Of a stretch of DNA of 48,674 bases, positions 16,023 through 22,694 are shown one piece after another. Location of the stretch: contig PAZL01000056.1 in assembly GCA_002715485.1 (NCBI GenBank), positions 1-48,674 on the forward strand. The letters are read 5' to 3'. The translations under genes and the position numbers were made by a program. A model generated the notes under the pieces. The model worked only from the letters and a program-made list of their open reading frames with translations, was not told where the DNA came from and ran no database searches. Origin of the DNA: Aequorivita sp. (GTDB lineage Bacteria > Bacteroidota > Bacteroidia > Flavobacteriales > Flavobacteriaceae). Position 1 is the first letter of the stretch, and the number at the start of each line of letters is the position of its first letter.

Positions 16023-17876
16023 ATGGGCAGTAAAAATATATTCTCAAATTTCAGAGGAAATCTATTCGGAGGTATTACTGCGGGTATTGTAGCTCTTCCC
16101 TTGGCATTGGCATTCGGGGTACAATCAGGTTTAGGCCCAGACGCAGGACTGTACGGCGCCATTTTTATTGGTTTTTTTGCTTCTCTTTTTGGCGGTACTA
16201 ACACACAAATTTCAGGGCCAACCGCTCCCATGACAGCGGTTTCTATGGTAGTTATTGCTGGCATTGTTGCAACACACAACGGTAGTGTTGAAGAGGCTTT
16301 GCCTGCTATTCTCCTTATTTTTCTACTGGCTGGATTGATGCAGATTTTACTGGGAATTACAGGTGTGGGAAAATATATTAAATACATTCCATATCCAGTT
16401 GTTTCAGGATTTATGACCGCAATTGGAGTAATAATCCTCGTAACACAATTGTTGCCAGTTTTAGGATATTACACGCAAGATGACACTTCATTTATTAATG
16501 AATTTAAGCCCCAAGCTGAAGAGGTTTTACTGGATAAGATATTAAAAGACGAAGCCGACGAAGGAATTTTAGTATTAGAGGATTTTAAAGAAACAGTAAT
16601 CCGCGCTGAAAAAATTACTCCCCAAGAAATTTCAAAAGAAGCAACAACCCTCGCAAAATCTGAAACATCGGGGGTTTATGGCTCTATAAAAGCGCTGCCT
16701 AGAGCTCTTGCAAACATAAGTTGGTTGGAGTTTATATTGGCTGCTTCCACAATTCTAATAATTTATGGCTTTAAAAAAATTACCACAAAAGTACCCAGTA
16801 CCTTGGTTGCATTATTGGTAGTTTCGGCAGGAGCTTATTTTTTAAAATTGGACTATCGCCCCATAGATCAAATACCTGGAGGTTTTCCTTTGCCTAATTT
16901 GAACATGTTCACCAATTTTGAATTTGACCAAATTTCACCATACATTTTTACGGCATTGACGCTGGCATTTTTGGGCGCAATAGATTCGCTATTAACTTCG
17001 GTAGTTGCGGACAATATGACCAAAACCCGCCACAACTCAAATAAGGAATTGATGGGTCAGGGAATTGGAAACAGTATTGCCGCAATTTTTGGAGGAATTC
17101 CAGGTGCTGGCGCTACTATCCGCACGGTTGTAAATATTAATTCGGGCGGGACCACAAAACTTTCTGGGATGATAGCGGCAGTTTTATTATTAATTATTTT
17201 ACTCGCCCTGGGTCCTGTAGCTTCACAAATTCCTGCTGCAGTACTTGCAGGAATATTGATTACCGTTGGTATTGGTGTAATGGATTACAAAGGGCTGAAA
17301 GCAATTCCAAAAATGCAAAAAAGCGAAGTTGCGGTAATGCTCGTGGTATTGATTCTTTCGGTTTTTTGGAATTTGGTCTATGCCGTAGGAATAGGTTTGG
17401 TGCTGGCTTCCATTATTTTTATGAAAAAAATTGGCGACCTTACTGCCGACCAATCCAAGTTGGTTTCATTAAAAAATGCTGACGAGCTTTCCATGGCTTG
17501 GAAGGATGAAATGAATTTCCCGGAAAGGCTAAAAGAGGAAATTTTCATAAAACGTTTGGAAGGCCCATTGTTTTTTGGCTATACTTCTGATTTTCAAAAG
17601 CTGGCAACTGAAATCCCCGAAACCGCAACTCATGTAATTATTAGAATGGGAAAAACCCCCTACATAGACCAATCCGGACTATATGCTTTGGAGGAAGTAT
17701 TGCTAAATATTTCAAAAAGAGGCATCGTTCCCATGCTTGAAGATCTTCAGGCACAACCCCGTGTTATGATGGAACGGATTGATATAATTCCTGATTTGGT
17801 GCCGAAGGAACTTATTTTTAGCGACTTTAAAGAAGCTGTGAAATATGCGCGCGACAATATAAAAGATGTGGTATAA
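16023..17876 (+). CDS. SulP-family anion transporter with STAS domain and hydrophilic insert
   Basis: 617 residues. The N-terminal membrane core contains GLGPDAGLYGA and NTQISGPTAPMTAV (~57-70). The second half carries GAIDSLLTSVVADNMT, GQGIGNSIAAIFGGIPGAG and TIRTVVNINSGG. The C-terminal STAS domain (~500-610) includes VIIRMGKTPYIDQSGLYALE. Between two membrane segments, residues ~150-235 form a charged insert of ~85 residues (QAEEVLLDKILKDEADEGIL and following), absent from the first SulP. Substrate by context is bicarbonate; sulfate is possible. It is the last gene of the cluster and ends 6 bases before the convergent cvpA stop. Confidence 0.88.
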   Translation: MGSKNIFSNFRGNLFGGITAGIVALPLALAFGVQSGLGPDAGLYGAIFIGFFASLFGGTNTQISGPTAPMTAVSMVVIAGIVATHNGSVEEALPAILLIFLLAGLMQILLGITGVGKYIKYIPYPVVSGFMTAIGVIILVTQLLPVLGYYTQDDTSFINEFKPQAEEVLLDKILKDEADEGILVLEDFKETVIRAEKITPQEISKEATTLAKSETSGVYGSIKALPRALANISWLEFILAASTILIIYGFKKITTKVPSTLVALLVVSAGAYFLKLDYRPIDQIPGGFPLPNLNMFTNFEFDQISPYIFTALTLAFLGAIDSLLTSVVADNMTKTRHNSNKELMGQGIGNSIAAIFGGIPGAGATIRTVVNINSGGTTKLSGMIAAVLLLIILLALGPVASQIPAAVLAGILITVGIGVMDYKGLKAIPKMQKSEVAVMLVVLILSVFWNLVYAVGIGLVLASIIFMKKIGDLTADQSKLVSLKNADELSMAWKDEMNFPERLKEEIFIKRLEGPLFFGYTSDFQKLATEIPETATHVIIRMGKTPYIDQSGLYALEEVLLNISKRGIVPMLEDLQAQPRVMMERIDIIPDLVPKELIFSDFKEAVKYARDNIKDVV

Positions 17877-17882
17877 TTTATT

Positions 17883-18440
17883 TTATTTCTCATCAGGAAG
17901 CCCCGTTTCGTCGGGGCTTTCTTTTGGGTTAATTTCAGGGTTTTCAATATTCAAATTATCAACTTCTTTCATTATAGCGGGCAATACAGCTGGTGCAATT
18001 GCCGCAACCGGCGTATATAAAAGGGATGATTCCCGTTTGTCTTCTGTAAGAATTCTATAATTTTCTGAAGCGTTTACAAACATAAAAATCACACTTATTA
18101 AAAAAGCAAACTTTAATACGTTGAAAATTCCGCCCAAAAGCTTGTTGAAAATTCCCAACATCGCAAAATCAGCAACTTTGGTTAAAAGTCTACCCAATAA
18201 ACTGAAAAGAAACATTACAAGAAAGAAAGTAATTAAAAATGACGCTATTCTGGTTAAATCGGCACTCCAATCAAACCATCTTTCAATATAAACCCTTACA
18301 TAATCAGAAAAGTACATAGCACAGTAAACACCGACCACCAAACCGATTAATGATGCAAGTGACCGCAGCAATCCTTTTTTAAAACCTACGAAAAAAGCAA
18401 CTATAAAAATTATCCCGAGTACAATGTCTATTGTGTTCAT
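17883..18440 (-). CDS. cvpA: CvpA-family membrane protein
   Basis: 185 residues with four hydrophobic segments (roughly 1-25, 28-50, 65-92 and 105-130). The N-terminus MNTIDIVLGIIFIVAFFVGF and the GLLRSLASLIGLVVGVY block are standard for the CvpA (colicin V production / DedE) family of unknown biochemical role. The last 12 residues (ESPDETGLPDEK) are encoded across the terminator hairpin that ends the convergent SulP transcript. A TATATTTA sequence in its upstream gap is one base off the -7 consensus. Confidence 0.85.
   Translation of the reverse strand: MNTIDIVLGIIFIVAFFVGFKKGLLRSLASLIGLVVGVYCAMYFSDYVRVYIERWFDWSADLTRIASFLITFFLVMFLFSLLGRLLTKVADFAMLGIFNKLLGGIFNVLKFAFLISVIFMFVNASENYRILTEDKRESSLLYTPVAAIAPAVLPAIMKEVDNLNIENPEINPKESPDETGLPDEK
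17898..17924 (+). terminator. Rho-independent terminator for the SulP operon, inside the cvpA 3' end
   Basis: AAGCCCCG (17898-17905) pairs perfectly with CGGGGCTT (17912-17919) around a TTTCGT loop and is followed by TCTTTT. It lies 22 bases after the SulP stop and is the most GC-rich hairpin of the region. It sits wholly within the last codons of cvpA on the other strand, so the DNA serves both purposes. Confidence 0.8.
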
Positions 18441-18547
18441 TAACTGAAAATTTTTCTAAATATACTACTTTCTGAATAGACAATTTTTTCAAATTTGGAG
18501 CTGTTTCTTTTAGAATATGGAGTTTGCTATTTGGAATTTGAAAGCCG

Positions 18548-18555
18548 TATCTTTG
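18548..18555 (+). promoter_or_regulatory. -7 box TATCTTTG for the 18577 gene
   Basis: Exact TAnnTTTG match, 21 bases before the ATG at 18577. TTTG at 18523-18526 is a fitting -33 element (21-base spacing). This also supports 18577 over an upstream ATG at 18517, which would lie before the promoter. Confidence 0.6.
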
Positions 18556-18576
18556 CAAACTAATTTTTTTCTAAAA

Positions 18577-18933
18577 ATGGCACGCGACGAACAATTAAAA
18601 GAACGATGGGAAGCGGTAGTAAAAATGCTGAGCGACCGTTTTGCTGATGGAGAGGTTTTAGATTTGGACGCTATTATTTATTTGATAGGTGTGCAAGAAC
18701 TTGGCCAACTTCACCGAAAGTTTAAAAAAGACGAAAAACTAAACCTCATGCACATTGCCATCTGTCGTGTTTTGGAACCCTACGGCTATTACCAATTTGA
18801 TTATTACGACGAGGAAGGCTGGCCGCATTATACTGTTCTAGAACAATTGCCGCCCCTTAAAGCTGGCGAACAAAGCGTTTTAATGAAGGAAGCTATCGTA
18901 CAGTATTTTTGGGAGAAGGAAGTGATAAACTAA
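18577..18933 (+). CDS. Conserved cytosolic protein of unknown function
   Basis: 118 residues starting MARDEQLKERW. An in-frame ATG at 18517 exists, but the promoter-like TATCTTTG at 18548 lies downstream of it, so I take 18577. The protein is acidic and helical, with ALDAIIYLIGVQELG-like and Y/F-rich (YYQFDYYDEEGWPHY) stretches, no membrane segment and no motif I recognise. I believe near-identical proteins occur widely in Flavobacteriaceae. It ends 26 bases before pheS, with which it is probably co-transcribed. Confidence 0.8.
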   Translation: MARDEQLKERWEAVVKMLSDRFADGEVLDLDAIIYLIGVQELGQLHRKFKKDEKLNLMHIAICRVLEPYGYYQFDYYDEEGWPHYTVLEQLPPLKAGEQSVLMKEAIVQYFWEKEVIN

Positions 18934-18959
18934 TATATTTTTTCATAGAAAATTTAGTA

Positions 18960-19979
18960 ATGATAGAAACAATAAAAAAGCACATTGCCGAAGTTCAAGC
19001 TTTTTCTTCAACCAATAAAGAAGAGATAGAAAATTTCCGTATAAAATATTTGGGCAAAAAAGGGTTGTTAAATGACTTTTTCGCTGAATTCAAAAACGTG
19101 CCAAACGAGCAGAAAAAAGAGTTTGGGCAGGTTATAAATACCCTTAAAACCACAGCACAGGAAAAAGTAGATTCACTAAAGGAAGCTATTGAAAGCAATA
19201 CTGAGTCTAAAGGGGTCTATGGCGATCTTTCCCGTCCCGGCGAAATAATTCCGTTGGGCTCGCGCCATCCTATTTCTATCGTAAAAAATAAAATTATCGA
19301 TATCTTTTTACGAATTGGTTTCAATGTTTCCGAAGGGCCTGAAATTGAGGACGACTGGCATAATTTTACCGCATTGAATCTGCCAGAATACCATCCAGCG
19401 CGCGATATGCAGGATACCTTCTTCATCCAAACCAACCCCGATGTTTTGTTGCGAACGCACACATCTTCGGTACAGGTTCGTTACATGGAAAACAACAAAC
19501 CGCCAATCCGCACTATTTCACCCGGTCGTGTATATAGAAATGAAGCCATTTCAGCGCGTTCACATTGCTTTTTCCACCAAGTGGAGGGTTTGTATGTGGA
19601 CAAGGGCGTAAGCTTCGCAGACTTGAAGCAGACCCTGCAATATTTTACTACGGAAATGTTCGGAAAATCAAAAATCCGCCTTCGTCCTTCCTATTTCCCC
19701 TTTACGGAACCCAGTGCCGAGGTAGATGTTTATTGGGGATTGGAATCCGAAGCAGATTACAGAATCACCAAAGGAACTGGTTGGTTAGAAATTGGTGGCT
19801 GTGGAATGGTAGACCCAAATGTTCTTAAAAACTGTGGAATTGACCCTGAGGAATATTCGGGCTTTGCCTTTGGCGTTGGTATTGATAGAATTGCGATGTT
19901 GTTGCACCAAATTCCTGATATCAGAATGTTCAGCGAAAACGACGTACGTTTTTTGGAACAATTTAAAAGTGAGCTATAA
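18960..19979 (+). CDS. pheS: Phenylalanine-tRNA ligase alpha subunit
   Basis: 339 residues from ATG 18960 (MIETIKKHI), the normal PheS length; a frame reaching back to 18909 lacks a good start. Charges tRNA-Phe together with PheT. The N-terminal coiled coil covers ~1-85. The class II catalytic core has motif 1 around EGPEIEDDWHNFTALN, motif 2 around SPGRVYRNEAISARS, FHQVEGL, and motif 3 GFAFGVGIDRIAML near the end. pheT is not adjacent, as is usual in Bacteroidota, so the alpha2-beta2 enzyme is made from separate loci. Confidence 0.97.
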   Translation: MIETIKKHIAEVQAFSSTNKEEIENFRIKYLGKKGLLNDFFAEFKNVPNEQKKEFGQVINTLKTTAQEKVDSLKEAIESNTESKGVYGDLSRPGEIIPLGSRHPISIVKNKIIDIFLRIGFNVSEGPEIEDDWHNFTALNLPEYHPARDMQDTFFIQTNPDVLLRTHTSSVQVRYMENNKPPIRTISPGRVYRNEAISARSHCFFHQVEGLYVDKGVSFADLKQTLQYFTTEMFGKSKIRLRPSYFPFTEPSAEVDVYWGLESEADYRITKGTGWLEIGGCGMVDPNVLKNCGIDPEEYSGFAFGVGIDRIAMLLHQIPDIRMFSENDVRFLEQFKSEL

Positions 19980-20018
19980 GTTGTATCTTTAAGCAAAAAC
20001 TGCTTTAAAATATTTGCT

Positions 20019-20183
20019 ATGAAAAAATATCTTGTTATTGCCTTTTTGGTAATCGTTGCCATTATAATAGCCTACCTTACTTTTGTGATTGCAGCAATAA
20101 AAATTATAATTGGTGCAATTTTGTTGGGAATTTCTGCTATTGCACTATTGGCGGTTTGGATTATGTGGAAAATTGACGATTAA
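20019..20183 (+). CDS. 54-residue two-helix membrane protein
   Basis: ATG at 20019, TAA at 20181-20183. Almost entirely hydrophobic: helix 1 ~4-24 (YLVIAFLVIVAIIIAYLTFV) and helix 2 ~29-50, then the short tail WKIDD. It starts 39 bases after the pheS stop and ends 2 bases before the next ATG, the tight spacing expected of a co-translated gene. TATCTTTA at 19984-19991 is one base off the -7 consensus. Function unknown. The overall design (two helices, no loop, basic start) is like small subunits or regulators of membrane complexes. Confidence 0.65.
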   Translation: MKKYLVIAFLVIVAIIIAYLTFVIAAIKIIIGAILLGISAIALLAVWIMWKIDD

Positions 20184-20185
20184 GT

Positions 20186-20581
20186 ATGCGAAAGGATATT
20201 GAAATTCCAAAAGTTGAAAATGTACATATTGTAGCCATAAAGGAATGGGACAAAGATTTTAGTGAACAACAATGGAACATCTATTTGGTGAACAATCGCA
20301 AAGATGAAATTGAAACTGTTTTGGTAATGTCTCGCGGAAAAAGTGAAGACCGCAAAACCTCTACCCTACGCCACGGTTTGGGAAATATGAATCCAAAAAC
20401 TTCAGCTAGAGTTGAATTTATTTCAACAGAGGTTTTGGGTTTTACAAATGAATATTTGGTTACTTTTTTTGCTGAAAACAAACTCTTTGAGCGCAAATTT
20501 ATCTTTGAACCCAACAGTATCTCTGAAGAAAATGTAACTGCGGTTCCAGTTTTGGAAAGCGACGGAATTATGGCGAAATAA
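20186..20581 (+). CDS. Conserved 131-residue protein, not a PheRS subunit
   Basis: 131 residues, soluble, beta-rich. Begins MRKDIEIPKVENVHIVAIKE; conserved-looking blocks are WNIYLVNN, VLVMSRGKSEDRKTSTLRH and LVTFFAENKLFERKF. I recall homologues in Flavobacteriaceae carrying the label 'phenylalanyl-tRNA synthetase subunit alpha', which seems to come only from the neighbourhood, since no aminoacyl-tRNA synthetase motif is present. It follows the 54-residue gene by 2 bases and precedes the ABC ATPase by 9, so it is probably in one operon with both. Function unknown. Confidence 0.8.
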   Translation: MRKDIEIPKVENVHIVAIKEWDKDFSEQQWNIYLVNNRKDEIETVLVMSRGKSEDRKTSTLRHGLGNMNPKTSARVEFISTEVLGFTNEYLVTFFAENKLFERKFIFEPNSISEENVTAVPVLESDGIMAK

Positions 20582-20590
20582 TTTATTGTG

Positions 20591-21544
20591 ATGCTAAAAG
20601 TTGAAATCGATTCCTTTGCCTATTCCGAAAAAACAATTTTAAAAAATATTTCATTTACACTGAAACCCGGAGAACACCTTAGTATTCTTGGCGAAAGTGG
20701 TTGTGGAAAATCTACACTTTTACATCTTGTTTACGGGTTGCTCCATTTGGAAAACGGTTCAATTTTCTACAACGAAAAAAAACTGCTCGGCCCAACCAAA
20801 ACCCTTATCCCCGGTGAACCTTTTATGAAACTCGTGGCTCAGGAATTCAACATTATGCCGTTCACCACCGTTGCTGAAAATTTGGGTTCCCACCTCTCTG
20901 GATTGGATGAGGAAAAAGATAAAAAACGTATCGACGAACTTTTGGAAGTTGTGGAAATGGAGTCTTTCAAAAATACAATGGTAAAAAATCTCAGTGGCGG
21001 TCAAAAGCAGCGTGTGGCTTTGGCAAAGGCATTGGCAAACGAACCCGAAATCCTTTTGTTGGATGAGCCTTTCAGCAGTATTGATGTTTTCAGAAAAAAT
21101 AAATTGCGGCGCAAAATCTTCAGTTATTTAAAGAGAAATAACATCGGTTGTATCATCGCAACCCACGAGAGCGATGAGGCTTTGGCATTTTCTGATGAAA
21201 TTTTAATGTTGAAAAACGGCACCGAAGAACTATTTGGGACACCGGAATTTATTTATAAGAATGTTGAAACCGAATATCAGGCAGGTTTTTTTGGTGAAGC
21301 CAATCTACTTCCGAAAAGTCTTTTTTGTTCTGAAAAAAATTCCAAAGAGCTTATCATTTTCCCACATCAGCTTAAAATTTCCGAAGAAAAAACAAAACTG
21401 GAAATAACTGTAAAAAAGAGCTATTTTAAAGGAAGTCATTATTTAATTGAAGCAGATTTTGGTGGAAAGGCAATATTTTTCAATAATCCTTTTATTCTTA
21501 AAATCGGTGAGGTTTTATATTTAAGATTTTCAGAAAATACTTAA
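20591..21544 (+). CDS. ABC transporter ATP-binding protein, no adjacent permease
   Basis: 317 residues from ATG 20591; GTG 20588 directly before it is less likely. A complete nucleotide-binding domain: Walker A GESGCGKST (34-42), a Q-loop in VAQEFN, signature LSGGQKQR, Walker B EILLLDEPFS and the H-loop ATHES. The C-terminal ~90 residues (~225-317) are beta-rich and look like a TOBE-type domain, as in PotA/FbpC importers. No permease or binding-protein gene is nearby, so the partner and substrate are unknown. It converges with the reductase gene with a 4-base overlap. Confidence 0.85.
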   Translation: MLKVEIDSFAYSEKTILKNISFTLKPGEHLSILGESGCGKSTLLHLVYGLLHLENGSIFYNEKKLLGPTKTLIPGEPFMKLVAQEFNIMPFTTVAENLGSHLSGLDEEKDKKRIDELLEVVEMESFKNTMVKNLSGGQKQRVALAKALANEPEILLLDEPFSSIDVFRKNKLRRKIFSYLKRNNIGCIIATHESDEALAFSDEILMLKNGTEELFGTPEFIYKNVETEYQAGFFGEANLLPKSLFCSEKNSKELIIFPHQLKISEEKTKLEITVKKSYFKGSHYLIEADFGGKAIFFNNPFILKIGEVLYLRFSENT

Positions 21545-22536
21545 ACCACAACAATCATTTTTCCTTTATTTTTCCCATCAAACAAGTCAATGAATGCTTG
21601 TGGAATACTTTCAAACCCTTCAACAACAGTTTCTAAATAGCTTAGTTTATCCTTTTCCATCCAAGCTGCCAATTGCTTTTGGGCAGGACCAAAATCCTTT
21701 ACAAAATCACGAACCGTGAAGCCTTGCATTAAAATACTGTTTTTGATGAGAGTAGTTTCCACACGCGGGCCAGTGGGTTTTTCCGTTTTATTGTAAAGTG
21801 AAATGGCGCCGCAGTTTATCACTCTTCCATATTTATTTATATTAGCAAGCGCAGCATCAAGAATTTCGCCGCCCACATTGTCAAAATAAACATCCACCCC
21901 ATCGGGACAGGCTTCTGCGATTGCTTTTTGCATATCATCCGTTGTTTTATAATTTATTGCAGCATCAAAACCAAACTTCTCTTGAATCCGGTCAATTTTT
22001 TCCTCGCTGCCAGCAATCCCGACAACGCGGCACCCTTTTATCTTTCCTATTTGTCCCGCAACGCTTCCCACTGCTCCAGCGGCTCCGGAAACTAAAAGAG
22101 TTTCGCCTTTTTTGGGTTTTCCTATTTTATCCAAACCTAAATATGCCGTTATTCCAGTTAATCCTAAAATCCCCAAATAAGCTTTTAGTGGGGCTTTTTC
22201 ATTATCAACCTTGTTTAGCCCATTCCCGTTTGAGGTTTGAAATTGTTTCCATTGAAGCATTCCGTTTACGAATTCACCTTTTTCAAAATTTTTATTATTA
22301 GATTCCACAACTTCAGCAATAATGCCCGACTCCAACGGTTTCCCAACCTCAAAAGGTTCTATATATGATTTTTCATCGCGCATACGTCCACGCAGATACG
22401 GATCTACAGAAACATATTTTGTTTTCAATAATATCTCGCCTTCTTTTGGGTTTGGTTTTTTTTGTTCTATAAATTCAAAATCATCCAGTGATGGTCTCCC
22501 TTTTGGGCGTTTTTTTAAAAGAATTACTTTGTTCAT
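21541..22536 (-). CDS. NADP-dependent MDR-family oxidoreductase (alkenal/enone reductase type)
   Basis: 331 residues. A zinc-free medium-chain reductase: VDPYLRGRM near the start, LGLTGITAYLGL, and the NADPH-binding Rossmann motif GAAGAVGS (151-158). These mark the leukotriene B4 12-hydroxydehydrogenase / YncB / 2-alkenal reductase group, which reduces the double bond of alpha,beta-unsaturated carbonyls. No structural zinc cysteines are present. It is a single gene, divergent from the FUSC gene. Confidence 0.9.
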   Translation of the reverse strand: MNKVILLKKRPKGRPSLDDFEFIEQKKPNPKEGEILLKTKYVSVDPYLRGRMRDEKSYIEPFEVGKPLESGIIAEVVESNNKNFEKGEFVNGMLQWKQFQTSNGNGLNKVDNEKAPLKAYLGILGLTGITAYLGLDKIGKPKKGETLLVSGAAGAVGSVAGQIGKIKGCRVVGIAGSEEKIDRIQEKFGFDAAINYKTTDDMQKAIAEACPDGVDVYFDNVGGEILDAALANINKYGRVINCGAISLYNKTEKPTGPRVETTLIKNSILMQGFTVRDFVKDFGPAQKQLAAWMEKDKLSYLETVVEGFESIPQAFIDLFDGKNKGKMIVVV

Positions 22537-22670
22537 TAGTGCGAGTTTTTTATAAGTTTTATAAAATTAAAATTTAAAAAGGCAACAGCCGCAACCCAGC
22601 TATTTATTTAATAAAAGTATAACAGAGTTATATTTCTGATAAGATTAACGAACTTAGCTTTTCAGCGCAA

Positions 22671-22678
22671 TATCTTTG
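22671..22678 (+). promoter_or_regulatory. -7 box TATCTTTG for the FUSC gene
   Basis: Exact TAnnTTTG match 16 bases before the ATG at 22695. A TTG at a fitting distance upstream is not evident. Confidence 0.5.
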
Positions 22679-22694
22679 CAATTTCTGAAACAAA

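Noticed and set aside
18909-18959. Upstream extension of pheS
   Set aside because: The extra codons overlap the preceding gene's end and lack an ATG; PheS normally begins at the MIETIKK position.
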